Positions 41,243 to 53,349 of a DNA stretch of 64,000 nt are shown here, piece by piece; position 1 is the first letter of the stretch; each line of letters starts with the position of its first letter. Source of the stretch: Conexibacter sp. DBS9H8 (lineage in GTDB: Bacteria; Actinomycetota; Thermoleophilia; Solirubrobacterales; Solirubrobacteraceae); assembly GCF_023330685.1 (NCBI RefSeq), contig NZ_CP097128.1, positions 1,054,001-1,118,000 on the forward strand, read 5' to 3'. Position numbers and translations under genes: made by a program. The notes beneath the pieces are model-generated. The model saw only the letters and a program-made list of their open reading frames with translations, was not told the origin of the DNA and did no database searches.

Positions 41243-42190
41243 ATGGCTTCCAGCGTGGTCACCGGCGGGGCCGGGTTCATCGGCTCCCACATCGTCGACG
41301 CGCTCATCACCCGTGGTGATGAGGTGACGGTGATCGACGACCTCTCCACCGGCCGGCGCGAGAACCTCCGCGACGCCCTCAGGGCCGGTGCGACCCTCGA
41401 GGTTCTCGACGTCCGGGACACGGCGGCGGTCGCGGCGGTGTTCGCCCGGGTGCGGCCACAACACGTCTTCCACCTCGCCGCCCAGATCGACGTCCGGCGC
41501 TCGGTCACCGACCCGTGGCGTGACTGTGAGACCAACGTCGGCGGCATCCTCGCGGTCCTCGAGGCGGCCCGGCGAACGGGGGTCGAGCGGGTCGTCAACA
41601 CCTCCACCGGGGGTGGCCTCTACGGTGACGCGACGCGGCTACCGACCCCGGAGGATCACGAGATCCTGCCGCTCGCCCCCTACGGCCAGAGCAAGCTGGC
41701 CGCCGAGGGGTACGCCGCGCTGTATGCCCGCCTCCACGGCGTCTCGACCGTGTCCCTCCGCTACGGCAACGTGTACGGGCCGCGTCAGGACGTGCACGGT
41801 GAGGCGGGGGTCGTGGCGATCTTCTGCGGCTGCCTGCTCGAGGGGCGTACGCCGGTCATCTTCGGTGACGGGCACCAGACCCGGGACTGGGTCGAGGTGT
41901 CTGATGTCGTGGCGGCGAACCTCGCCGCCGCCGACGGGGCGGGGGCGGCGGTCACGGGAGCGGTCAACATCGGACACGGCGCCGAAACCTCCCTGCTCGA
42001 TCTGGTCGAGGCCCTCGATCGGGTGGGCAGCCGCCGGGGTCTGCGTCTCCCCCCGCCGCGTTTCGTCGCCGCGCGGGCCGGGGAGGTGACCCGCTCCTGC
42101 CTCGACGTCGGACGGGCCCGGGCGGAGCTCGCGTGGCGGGCCCAGGTGGGCCTCGAGGCGGGGCTCGAGCGCGTCCTCACGAGCGTCTGA
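41243..42190 (+). CDS. NAD-dependent sugar epimerase/dehydratase (UDP-glucose 4-epimerase-like)
   Basis: A 315-residue extended SDR. VVTGGAGFIGSHIVDALI binds NAD at the N-terminus, then LDVRDTAAVAAVFARVRP, HLAAQIDVRRSV, the Tyr-x3-Lys pair in YGQSKLAAEGY and the sugar-specificity strand RYGNVYGPRQDVHGE. These sequences follow actinobacterial GalE-like UDP-Glc/Gal(NAc) 4-epimerases. ATG at 41243 gives MASSVVTGGAGF; an ATG at 41207 would add 12 residues. It would supply UDP-galactose or a related sugar. It is divergent from the WecG/TagA gene across a spacer of about 135 bp with no strong promoter match. Confidence 0.9.
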   Translation: MASSVVTGGAGFIGSHIVDALITRGDEVTVIDDLSTGRRENLRDALRAGATLEVLDVRDTAAVAAVFARVRPQHVFHLAAQIDVRRSVTDPWRDCETNVGGILAVLEAARRTGVERVVNTSTGGGLYGDATRLPTPEDHEILPLAPYGQSKLAAEGYAALYARLHGVSTVSLRYGNVYGPRQDVHGEAGVVAIFCGCLLEGRTPVIFGDGHQTRDWVEVSDVVAANLAAADGAGAAVTGAVNIGHGAETSLLDLVEALDRVGSRRGLRLPPPRFVAARAGEVTRSCLDVGRARAELAWRAQVGLEAGLERVLTSV

Positions 42191-42258
42191 GCGCTGGGGC
42201 CCGAGCGCCGGGGCTGGGGCCGGCGACTTCCGGCGTCTGGAGAGGTTCTCGGGGCCTC

Positions 42259-43152
42259 TCAGAGGTTCTCGGCGACCCGCGGAGCCTCACGGGTGAACAC
42301 CCATAGGCCGAGCAGGAAGATCGCCGGGATGAAGGCGAGGGAGATGGCGACGTGACCCCAGCCGCCGGCGGCGATCTGGGCACTCGGGAACGGTTGGCCG
42401 ATGAACGCCTGCCCGTTGGCGCGGGCAAGGTGGACGGACTGGTGGAAGTGCAGGAACGCGTGGCCCATCTGGGTGATCATCAACCCGAACGGGTTGAGCA
42501 ACGCCCAGCGTTCAAGGTGGCCGTAGTCGTAGGCCGGATACATGATCGGGGTCGCGTAGAACAGCACCTGCCCGACGACGTCCCAGATCGGCTGCACGTC
42601 TCGGAAGCGGACGTAGAGGGCGCTCAGCAGCATCCCGAACCCGAGCGCGAGCAGGAGGAAACCGAGGACGATCGGGATCATCTCGAGCCAGCTCCAGGCC
42701 GGGCTGACCCCGTTGATGAGCGCGAAGACGATGACGGCCACCCCGTTCATGCAGAGGTTGAACAGCGACGTCAGGGTCGTGCCGATCGGCACCGCCAGCC
42801 GCGGGAAGCGGACCTTGCGCAGCATCGCCTCGCGGTTGACGAGGGAGGGGACCGCGTTGCCGGTCGCCTCCCCGAAGAAGGTCCACAGCACGATCCCGGT
42901 GAGCAGGTACACGCCGTAGTGGGGGACCCCCTTGCCGACGTGGAGGATCTCCGTGAAGAACACGTAGATGACGCCGAAGAACAGCAGCGGCCGGATGAGC
43001 TGCCAGAAGTAGCCGAGCGCCGACCCGAAGTAGCGCAGCTTGAAATCGGTCCGCGCAAGCGTGACGGTGAGCTCGAGGAAGCGCCGGGGACTCGACCCGA
43101 ACGCGGAGGGACCTTGGTGACTGCGGGCCGGACGCCGCGAGAACGTGGCCAT
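42259..43152 (-). CDS. Second polysaccharide ABC exporter, permease subunit
   Basis: A 297-residue ABC-2 permease (Wzm/TagG-like). The motif RTDFKLRYFGSALGYFWQLI precedes about six membrane helices, and the intracellular coupling pattern MLRKVRFPRLAVPIG is like that of the first exporter's permease. The ATG at 43152 (MATFSRR) is preferred: longer in-frame starts would run into the divergent gene's 5' end. It lies on the same strand as its likely ATPase (45390-46658), but a large opposite-strand glycosyltransferase gene separates them. Sequence similarity to the 13436 permease is visible but moderate (WTFF, PLVM/PLLF blocks), so these are distinct export systems. Confidence 0.9.
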   Translation of the reverse strand: MATFSRRPARSHQGPSAFGSSPRRFLELTVTLARTDFKLRYFGSALGYFWQLIRPLLFFGVIYVFFTEILHVGKGVPHYGVYLLTGIVLWTFFGEATGNAVPSLVNREAMLRKVRFPRLAVPIGTTLTSLFNLCMNGVAVIVFALINGVSPAWSWLEMIPIVLGFLLLALGFGMLLSALYVRFRDVQPIWDVVGQVLFYATPIMYPAYDYGHLERWALLNPFGLMITQMGHAFLHFHQSVHLARANGQAFIGQPFPSAQIAAGGWGHVAISLAFIPAIFLLGLWVFTREAPRVAENL

Positions 43153-43195
43153 GGGCAGCGTCACGCTAGCAGCGCCCCGATAACCTCCACCGCCA

Positions 43196-45389
43196 GTGCG
43201 CGGTGACGTCTCAGATTCTCCGGCCATCGACGTCACGCGCGGGGACGTCGTCGTCCTCATCCCCGTCTACGGCGGCCACGACCTGTTCAGCGCCTGCCTC
43301 GGCAGCGTGCTCGCCCACACCCCGGCGCAGGTCCCGATCCTCGTCGCCGACGACGCAAGCCCGGACGGTCGCCCGGCCGCGCTTGTCGAGACCCTCGCCG
43401 CCGCCCAGCCGGAGCGGCGGCTGCACCTGCTGCGCCAGCCGGTCAATGTCGGCTTCCCCGCCAACGTCAACGCCGGCCTCGCGGCCTGCGCGCCGGCTGA
43501 CGTCATCGTCCTCAACTCCGACTGTGAGATCGGGGCCGGGTGGCTGGAGCGGCTCACGGACGCCGCCCGGTCGGAGGCGACGGTGGCGACGGTCACCGCC
43601 CTCACCAACCACGGGACGATCGTCTCGGTGCCCGGCCGGGTTCCCGGCCCGCTCCCGGCCGGGTGGACGGCCGCCGGTGCCGCCGATGCGGTCGCCGCTG
43701 CCTCCCTTCGGCTCCGGCCTCGACTGCCGACGGCGGTCGGGCACTGCGTGTACCTGCGCCGCAGCGCGATCGAGCTTGTCGGCGACTTCGATCTCGCCTT
43801 CAGCCCCGGGTACGGGGAGGAGGTCGACTTCTCCCAGCGCTGCCTCCAGGCGGGGCTCTGCCACCTCCTCGCCGACGACGTCTTCGTGCACCATCACGGG
43901 GGCGCGAGCTTCTCGGCCACCGGCACCCGGTCAGAGACCCAGCTCGCCCACGAGGCGATCGTCGCCGCCCGCTACCCGTACTACCCGGCGACCGTCGCCG
44001 CCGTCGAATCCGAACGCGGCCAGCTCGCTCGCGCGGTCGGGATCGCCCGGCGCGCGCTCACCGGGATTGACGTGCTCGTGGACGTCCGCGTCCTCGCGGG
44101 GGCGACCACGGGCACCCAGATCCATGCCGTCGAACTGCTCGGCGCCCTCACCCGGACCGCCGGGCTCCGGCTCAGCGTCCTCATCCCCGACCAGCTGAGC
44201 CCCTACGGTGCGGACGCGCTCGCCCGGCTGCCCCAGGTGGCGCGCCTCACCCGGGCGGAGGCGGAGGCCCGGGCTGACCGGTTCGACCTCGTGCACCGGC
44301 CCTTCCAGGTCAACGACTTCGACGACCTGATGCTGCTGTCCCGGCTCGCGGACCGGCTCGTGGTCACCCAGCAGGATCTCATCGGCTTCCACAACCCGTC
44401 GTACTTCCCCGACCATGCCGGTTGGCGTGGTTACCGGGAGATCACGCGGGCGGCGCTCGCCTCCGCTGACTGCGTGCTGTTCTTCTCCCACCACGCTCGC
44501 GGTGAGGCGCTCGGTGAGAATCTCGTCGAACCGAGCCGGACGCGGGTCGTCCCCATCGGCGTCGACCACGTGCTCAGCAGCGCTGCGCCGACGCCGGTGC
44601 CGCCCCGGGGCAGTGAACGTCTCGGCGCTGACGGGCCGGCGATCATCTGCCTGGGAACCGACTTTCGGCACAAGAACCGGCTGTTCGCCCTGCGCGTGCT
44701 CGCGGCGCTGCGGGAACGCCACGACTTCCGCGGCCAGCTCGTCCTCGCCGGCCCGTCGGTTCCCCACGGCTCCTCCCGGGGGCAGGAGGCCGAGCTGCTC
44801 AGCACCCGGCCCGGGCTCGCCAACGCCGTCGTCGAGTTCGGCGCGCTCAGTGAGGAGGAGAAGGCGTGGCTGTATGAGCGGGCCGCCCTCGTTCTCTATC
44901 CGACGGTGCAGGAGGGCTTCGGGCTCGTCCCCTTCGAGGCGGCCGACCACGACCGCCCGTGCCTGTGGGCGGCCGGAACGTCGCTCGCCGAGGTGATCCC
45001 CGGGGTGGACGGCGGGATCGTCGCCTGGGATCCGGTCGCCACCGCGGAGCGAGCCCACGTGCTGCTCAGCGATGCCGACCGGCGGACCGCGCACATCGCG
45101 GACGTGCGGGCGGCGGCGGCTGGGCTCGGCTGGGACGCCACAGCGGCGGGTCTGCTTGAGGCCTACCAGGCGACCGTCGACGGGCCGCCGGTCCCCGGCC
45201 TCGCCGCGAGCGGAAGCCGGGTCGGCCCCGGGGCGATCGAGCTCACCGAGGACGCGATCCATCTCCTTGGCCCCGGCGGGGCGCTGCCGACGGAGATGCA
45301 CCGTCCGCTGCTCGCGCTCGCGACCCACCGGAGCGTCAGCACCCCGGTGTTCTCGGCGGTCCGGTTCGCCTACCGGCTCGCCTACGCGC

Positions 45390-45409
<20 letters not shown>
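43196..45409 (+). CDS. GT2-GT4 bifunctional glycosyltransferase
   Basis: A 737-residue fusion. N-terminal GT2 domain (about 18-280): VVLIPVYGGHDLFSACL, LVADDASPDG, VIVLNSDCEIGAGW and a catalytic-base region FDLAFSPGYGEEVDFSQR, close to rhamnosyl-type GT2 enzymes. A GT4 domain follows (about 300-690): VDVRVLAGATTGTQIHAVEL, RVVPIGVDHV, ICLGTDFRHKNRLFALRV and QEGFGLVPFEAADHDRP. Two sequential transfers by one polypeptide are likely. The gene sits between the permease and the ATPase of the second ABC exporter. Its 3' end overlaps that of the convergent ATPase gene by 20 bp. GTG start, 43 bp from the divergent permease. Confidence 0.9.
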
Positions 45410-47739
<2,330 letters not shown>

Positions 47740-47750
47740 CCGCGGCACCG

Positions 47751-49493
47751 GTGGCGTCCGTGAGCCGCAGGTGGCGGGCCGCCGACCTCGGTGCCGTCGT
47801 GCTCCTCCTGATCGCGTTCGCCTGGCTGATCGAGGAGGGCCGCGGCAACCGGTTCTACTTCGACGAGTGGACGTGGATCGAGCTGCGCCACGGGGGGCTG
47901 TCGGCGATCTTCGACGCCTACAACGAGCACATGATGCTCGTGCCGCTCGCCGTCTACCAGCTGTTCTTCCACACGATCGGGCTCGCCCACTACCACTGGT
48001 ACCGGCTGCTGGCCACGCTCGGGCATCTGCTCGTCGTCGGCGCCGTCTACCTGTTCTGCCGGGCGCGGATCGGCGCGCTCGCGCTGCTCGTGGCGATCCC
48101 GGTCGCCTTCCTCGGCACCGGCTGGGAGTTCATCCTGTGGGGGATCAACTTCGGGTTCACGACGTCCCTCGCGCTCGGGATCCTCGCCTTCGTCAGCTTC
48201 GACAACGCCGACCGTCCCGCCTGGGTCGGCTGCCTGCTCCTCTGCGCGAGCCTGCTGTGTGCCGAGACGGCGATCCTGTTCGCGCTCGCGCTTGCGATCG
48301 AGCTGACCTGGTGGGACCGCAACCTCCGCCGGGCGTGGGTCTGGGTCGTGCCGATCCTCGCCTACCTCAGCTGGTACGTCGCCTTCTTCACCGGCGCCGG
48401 CTCGGCTCACGATCTCACCGCGATCCCGGTGTTCGGGGCCCGGCTCGCCGCGGCGGCGGCGGGCGCGCTCGTCGGTCAGGGCGAGCCCGGAGGCCTGTTC
48501 GGGCACGGGCCCGCGGCCGGCTGGGTCGTCCTCGCCGCCCTGATCGGGCTGCTCGCCTGGCGGCTGATCCGCCACCGGGCCCTCAGTGCCCGGCTGATCG
48601 CCCTGGCGGTCGTTGCGGTCGGCTACTGGGCACTCGTCGCCTACGGCCGGGCCGGCCTGGGTGAGCCCAACGCCTCACGCTACGTCTACACGGGCGCGAT
48701 CATGCTCACCCTGATCACCGTCGAGAGCCTGCGGGAGGCTCGCCTCAGCGCCCGGGGGCTCGCGGTCGCCGGGATCGTCGTCGCCGTCGCGCTCGTCGGC
48801 AACGTCCGCGCGTTCGCCTTCGGGGAGGGGCAGCTGTCGGAGGGGTCCAACGACGTCGCCGCCGAACTCACCGCGCTCAACGTCATCGGCCCGGCCCGAA
48901 CCCCGCCGGGCTTTGTGCTCGACCCGCACTGGGCGCCCCAGGTGATCGCCGGCCTGTACTTTCCCGCGACCCGGGCACTCGGCGGAACCGGCGCCTTCAC
49001 GCTCGCCCAGTTACTCGCCGGAACCGAGGAGCAGCGCGCGGACGCCGATCAGGTCTTCGTCCGCGACGGGGAGGTGACCGTCGCGGCCGCCCGGTCCGGG
49101 GTCCGTCCCGGTGGTTCGCCTCCGACCGCGCATTTCCGTCTGCACGGACGGCTGAGCGCCGACGGGAGCTGTCTGCACTTCAGCCCGGACGGCCCGGCGA
49201 GCACCCTTGATGTCGGCCCCGTCCGCGGGAGGCTGCTGATCCGCACCGGCACCGCCCAGACCGCGACCGCCACCGCGGCGACCGCCCCCGCCACCGCCAC
49301 CGCGACCGCCACCGCGGCGAGCGCCGTCCGGGTCCGCCGTTTCGCGAGCGGGTACGAGAACGGCCCGGTCGCCGTGATCGCGCCCGGGCATGCCATCCTG
49401 CTCAGCGTCCGCTCTGACCGCGTCCACCACCCCTGGCACGTGCGCATCTCGCCCGGCCGGGCCGTACTGGTCTGCGCGGTCGCGGGCGGCTAG
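47751..49493 (+). CDS. Polytopic membrane protein, possible glycan transferase
   Basis: A 580-residue protein with about ten helices between residues 10 and 365, then an extracytoplasmic C-terminal domain (about 390-580). Its first loop reads FYFDEWTWIELRHGG, where D-E-W could supply a GT-C acidic site. The C-terminal domain has an Ala/Thr repeat (TATATAATAPATA) at about 510-525. I do not recognise a family by name. GTG at 47751 or 47760 (11-20 nt after gmd) starts it. It is the first of three consecutive large membrane-protein genes, and its own sequence is not obviously homologous to the following pair. Confidence 0.75.
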   Translation: MASVSRRWRAADLGAVVLLLIAFAWLIEEGRGNRFYFDEWTWIELRHGGLSAIFDAYNEHMMLVPLAVYQLFFHTIGLAHYHWYRLLATLGHLLVVGAVYLFCRARIGALALLVAIPVAFLGTGWEFILWGINFGFTTSLALGILAFVSFDNADRPAWVGCLLLCASLLCAETAILFALALAIELTWWDRNLRRAWVWVVPILAYLSWYVAFFTGAGSAHDLTAIPVFGARLAAAAAGALVGQGEPGGLFGHGPAAGWVVLAALIGLLAWRLIRHRALSARLIALAVVAVGYWALVAYGRAGLGEPNASRYVYTGAIMLTLITVESLREARLSARGLAVAGIVVAVALVGNVRAFAFGEGQLSEGSNDVAAELTALNVIGPARTPPGFVLDPHWAPQVIAGLYFPATRALGGTGAFTLAQLLAGTEEQRADADQVFVRDGEVTVAAARSGVRPGGSPPTAHFRLHGRLSADGSCLHFSPDGPASTLDVGPVRGRLLIRTGTAQTATATAATAPATATATATAASAVRVRRFASGYENGPVAVIAPGHAILLSVRSDRVHHPWHVRISPGRAVLVCAVAGG

Positions 49494-49569
49494 CCTGCCC
49501 GGCGGCGTTCCGTTCGGCCTCCGGGCGACCCGCCACCCCGCCCCGCCCGACCGCCCGGCCCTCGATCTG

Positions 49570-51468
49570 ATGCCCGACACCGCCACGACCGCCGCCGAGC
49601 CCCCCACCAACCCCGCCGCCGGCCGCATCGACCGGGTCCTCGACCGGGTGGCGGACGGACTCGAACGTCCCGTGCACGGCCTCGGCGCGGTCACCGGCAC
49701 GGTCGGGGAGCGATTCAGCGGCTGGGGACGCTCCCGTCCACTGGCGGCCGCCTCCGGGCTTCTCGCCCGCCGGCACAGCCTCATCGCTCTCATCCTCTAT
49801 CTCGCCGGTGCGATCGTGATCGAGTACCACGCGGTGCTCCATCCGGGCACCGAGATCGCCGGCAACATCGTCGGTGACCCGACCCAGTACATGTGGGCGA
49901 TGTGGTGGTGGCCCCACGCGATCCTCGGCGGGCTCAACCCACTGGTCACCCACGCGATCTGGGTGCCCGACGCCTACAACCTCGGTTCGGTCACGAGCAC
50001 GCCGGTGCCCGCGCTCCTGCTCGCCCCGCTCAACGCGCTGATCGGCTGGCGCGCCGGCCCGGTCGTCTCCTACAACCTGTGCATGCTGATCGCGCCGGTG
50101 CTGAGCGCCTGGCTCGCCTACCGGCTCTGCCTGCGGGTCACCGGCGCGCCGGGGGCGTCGATCCTCGGCGGCTGGCTTTACGGGTTCTCCGCGTACTTCC
50201 TCAGTCAGCTTCAGGGCCATCTCAACCTCGCCTTCACCTTCCTGCCCGTCGCGCTCGCCCTGCTCGCCCTGGCGCGCCTCAACGGGGACATCAGTCGGCG
50301 GCGGTTCGTCACCCTCGCCGCGGTCGCGCTGATCGCCCAGATCGGGATCGGCACCGAGATCGTCTTCACCACCACCTGCCTCGGCGCCGTCGCCGTGATG
50401 ACCGCGCTCCTGATCGCTCCGCCGGACGCCCGCCGGCGGATCGTCGGCCGGCTCGTGCCCGAACTCGCCCTCGCCTACCTCGTCGCGGCGGTCGTCTGCT
50501 CGCCGTTGCTCTACTACGCTCTGATCGGCCCGGCGGTCAACCCCGGCTACAACAGCCGGCTCAACGTCGCCGACCTCCTCTCCTACGTGATCCCGACCCC
50601 GCTGTTCCGGGTCGGGCAGAACCGGTTCCTCCCGATCGCCGACCTGTTTCCCGCCGCGGCGGGGTTCACGGAGACCGGCACCTATCTCGGTCTGCCGCTG
50701 CTCGCCGGCGCATGCGCCGGAGCGGTCGCCGCCTGGCGGCACTGGGGGATGCGGGTGCTCGTTCTCTGCGCCGTCGTCGCCTGCGTGTGGTCGCTCGGGC
50801 CGACCCTGATCGTCGCCGGACAGGCGACGCTCCCCCTCCCCTGGCGGCTGCTTGACCTCAAACCGGCCTTTGATGAGATCAGCCCGGTCCGGATCGGCCT
50901 GTACGTCGAGCTGGCGGCGGCGGTCGCCTGCGCGGTCTGGCTGGCCCGACCCGGCCGGTGGCGGGCGTGGCGGTGGCTGCTCGCCCTGCTCGCAGTCGCC
51001 TTCATCGCCCCCAACTTCAACCACACCCTCCCGACCGGCCAGCCGATCTTCGCCGAGAACGTCAGTTCGCCGGCGTTCATCACCGACGGCCTCTACCGCC
51101 GTGAGCTGCGCCACGACGAGGCGATCCTCCCGATCCCGTTCGGGCCGTTCGGCAACAGCCTGCTCTGGCAGGCTCAGGCCCGCGGATACTTCCGTGAGGC
51201 GAGCGGCTGGTTCGGCTACTACCCGGACGGGTACCGGAGCAGCCTGACCGTCTCTGAGCTGCTCTCCTTCCACCCCTTCACCGACCCCTACCGGCACCTG
51301 CGCCACTTCCTCGGCGCCCACGACGTCGGGGCCGTCGTCGTCCTCCCCGCCGCCGCTGGCCCCTGGCCCCACGTGCTCACCCAGCTCGGCCTCCGCCGCG
51401 TCGAGACCGGCGGGGTGTGGCTCTACCGGGTACCCGCCCGGCTGCGTCTTCTGCGGGGTGGCTCGTGA
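49570..51468 (+). CDS. GT-C-like polytopic membrane protein (paralogue A)
   Basis: A 632-residue membrane protein. A soluble N-terminal region of about 75 residues precedes a helix; the first loop reads GDPTQYMWAMWWWPHAI, then NPLVTHAIW. About eleven more helices follow, and a C-terminal soluble part ends near RRVETGGVWLYRVP. D-P-T-Q at the loop start is shared with the downstream paralogue (DPTQWMW) and is a candidate for the acidic catalytic site of a GT-C enzyme that uses polyprenyl-phosphate sugars. Residues 205-270 (AYRLCLRVTGAPGASILGG; LNGDISRRRF) are also conserved in the pair. ATG at 49570; a longer start reads into the preceding gene. It overlaps the paralogue by 4 nt. Confidence 0.78.
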   Translation: MPDTATTAAEPPTNPAAGRIDRVLDRVADGLERPVHGLGAVTGTVGERFSGWGRSRPLAAASGLLARRHSLIALILYLAGAIVIEYHAVLHPGTEIAGNIVGDPTQYMWAMWWWPHAILGGLNPLVTHAIWVPDAYNLGSVTSTPVPALLLAPLNALIGWRAGPVVSYNLCMLIAPVLSAWLAYRLCLRVTGAPGASILGGWLYGFSAYFLSQLQGHLNLAFTFLPVALALLALARLNGDISRRRFVTLAAVALIAQIGIGTEIVFTTTCLGAVAVMTALLIAPPDARRRIVGRLVPELALAYLVAAVVCSPLLYYALIGPAVNPGYNSRLNVADLLSYVIPTPLFRVGQNRFLPIADLFPAAAGFTETGTYLGLPLLAGACAGAVAAWRHWGMRVLVLCAVVACVWSLGPTLIVAGQATLPLPWRLLDLKPAFDEISPVRIGLYVELAAAVACAVWLARPGRWRAWRWLLALLAVAFIAPNFNHTLPTGQPIFAENVSSPAFITDGLYRRELRHDEAILPIPFGPFGNSLLWQAQARGYFREASGWFGYYPDGYRSSLTVSELLSFHPFTDPYRHLRHFLGAHDVGAVVVLPAAAGPWPHVLTQLGLRRVETGGVWLYRVPARLRLLRGGS

Positions 51469-53264
51469 GCAGCTCGACGAGCCCGGCACTGCCCCCCACC
51501 GGCCTGAGGTCCTCCGCCGCGGTGTCGAGCCGGGTCGGCTCGACCGGTTCGGCGACGAGCTTCCCGCGCTGGTTCCGCGACGGTCACGGCGCGCTCGCGG
51601 TCGTCGTCTACCTCGCGGCGATCCTCGTCTATGACCACACCGCCGCGACCCACCTCAACACCGTCTGTGGCTGTGCCCTCTCACCGGACCCGACCCAGTG
51701 GATGTGGTCGTGGGTGTGGATCCCCTACGCGATCGCGCACGGACTCAACCCGCTCTCCACCCACCTGCTGTGGGCGCCCGGTCCCTTCAACCTCGCAGCG
51801 GCGACGATGGCGCCGGTCCTCGCCATCCCGGGGGCTCCGCTCGACGCCCTGTTCGGCCCGGTCGCCGCCTGGAACCTCCTCGCCTTCTCGGCGCCCGTCC
51901 TCAACGGCTGGGCCGCCTACCGGCTCTGTCGCTACCTCAGCGGCGCCCCGTGGGCGTCGATCCTCGCCGGCTTCACCTACGGCTTCTCGGGCTATGAGCT
52001 CGCCCACCAGCTTGCCCACATGAACCTCATCTGGACCTTCGCCCCGCCGCTGCTGGCGCTCATCAGCCTGCGCCGGCTCAACGGCGAGATCTCCCGCCGC
52101 CGGGCCGGCGGGCTGCTGTCAGTGCTGCTCGTGATCGAGTTCGGCATCTCCACCGAGATCTTCTTCACGATGATCTGCTTCACCGCCCTCGCGCTCGTCC
52201 TCGGCTGGTGCCTCGCGGACTCCGTGGTACGCCGGCGGATCCTCGAGGTCGCGCTCGTCCTCGCGGTCGCCCTCGCGGTCACCGTGGTGGTCTGGTCCTA
52301 CTACATCGTCCTGTCCTTCCAGGGCCCCCAGGTCTCCAAGGGCTTTCCCGCCCTGTACCCGGCCGACCTGCTCAGCTACCTCTTCCCGACGAACCTGTTC
52401 CGGCTCGGGCGCCAGTTCTTCGCCGGGCTGTCCGGCTCGTTCGTCACCAACGACGTCACCGAGCAGAACAACTACCTCGGGATCGGCCTGATCGTCATCT
52501 TCTTCGCCTACGCGGTGAGCCGCCGCGGCCGCCGCGACACCCGGCTCGTGGTCCTGCTGACGGCCGTCGCGTTCATCTTCTCCCTCGGCACGAAGCTGAC
52601 GATCGCCGGGAAGCCGACGATCCCGATGCCCTACGCGCTGCTCGCCAAGCTTCCGTTCTTCGACCTGCTCACCCCCTCGCGGCTGGGGATGTACGTCTCC
52701 CTCGGCACGGCGGTCGCCGCCGCGGTGTGGATCGGGTCGGCCTCGGGCCCGCGTCGCCGCGTCGGGCGGTGGCTGCTCGGCCTGTTCGCCGCCGCCCTGC
52801 TGGTGCCCAACCCGGCCTTCACCAACGCGAGCTTCAACCTGCGGGAGACGAACTTCACCCAACCGTCGTTCTTCACCAGCGGCCTCTACCGCCGCTATCT
52901 CCATCCCGGCGAGGTCGTCCTCCCGCTCCCCTACGCGTACGCCGAGGACGGACTGTCGATGCTCTGGCAGGCCGACGCGCACATGTCATTCGCGCTCGCG
53001 AGCGGCTACTGGGGCCCCCAGGCCCCGGGCGACTACGCGGCCAACCCGCTCGTGCCGGGCCTCACCCTCGGCCTGCTTCCCGCCCATGCCGCCGCCGACC
53101 TCGACGCCCTCGCCGCCGCCCACCACATCACCGCCGTGCTCGTCGCCGACGGGGAGAGTCCCGGCTACCTGCGGATGCTCGCCCGCGGTGGCTGGCGCCT
53201 GGTCGTCAACGCCGGCGGCATCATGGTCTACCGCCACCCCGGCCCGCTGCCCGCCCCCGGCTGA
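51465..53264 (+). CDS. GT-C-like polytopic membrane protein (paralogue B)
   Basis: A 599-residue relative of the preceding protein: DPTQWMWSWVWIPYAI, NPLSTHLLWAPGPFN, AYRLCRYLSGAPWASILAG and LNGEISRRRAGG align block by block with it. About twelve helices and a C-terminal extracytoplasmic domain (about 480-599, ending GIMVYRHPGP) match the overall layout. The GTG at 51465 overlaps the upstream stop, so the duplicates are co-translated and could form a heterodimer. The short N-terminal Ser/Thr-rich region replaces paralogue A's longer arm. The sugar or lipid donor is unknown. Confidence 0.78.
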   Translation: MSSSTSPALPPTGLRSSAAVSSRVGSTGSATSFPRWFRDGHGALAVVVYLAAILVYDHTAATHLNTVCGCALSPDPTQWMWSWVWIPYAIAHGLNPLSTHLLWAPGPFNLAAATMAPVLAIPGAPLDALFGPVAAWNLLAFSAPVLNGWAAYRLCRYLSGAPWASILAGFTYGFSGYELAHQLAHMNLIWTFAPPLLALISLRRLNGEISRRRAGGLLSVLLVIEFGISTEIFFTMICFTALALVLGWCLADSVVRRRILEVALVLAVALAVTVVVWSYYIVLSFQGPQVSKGFPALYPADLLSYLFPTNLFRLGRQFFAGLSGSFVTNDVTEQNNYLGIGLIVIFFAYAVSRRGRRDTRLVVLLTAVAFIFSLGTKLTIAGKPTIPMPYALLAKLPFFDLLTPSRLGMYVSLGTAVAAAVWIGSASGPRRRVGRWLLGLFAAALLVPNPAFTNASFNLRETNFTQPSFFTSGLYRRYLHPGEVVLPLPYAYAEDGLSMLWQADAHMSFALASGYWGPQAPGDYAANPLVPGLTLGLLPAHAAADLDALAAAHHITAVLVADGESPGYLRMLARGGWRLVVNAGGIMVYRHPGPLPAPG

Positions 53265-53349
53265 CCGCCGCGGCGTCCGCGCCGTGGCCCGGACCGCCGG
53301 CCCGCGCCACGGACGGAGGCCGCCCGCCCCGCTGCTCTAAAGTCAAGGC

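Noticed and set aside
38560..41607. Single 1015-codon minus-strand frame
   Set aside because: Its N-terminal 435 residues are an out-of-frame reading of the WecG/TagA gene; the true GT2 gene starts at TTG 40302 with a TTGA overlap.
42240..42260. GAGAGG/CCTCTC hairpin as a terminator between the epimerase and permease genes
   Set aside because: Only six base pairs with a 9-nt loop; the direct repeat AGAGGTTCTCGG nearby explains the sequence as well.
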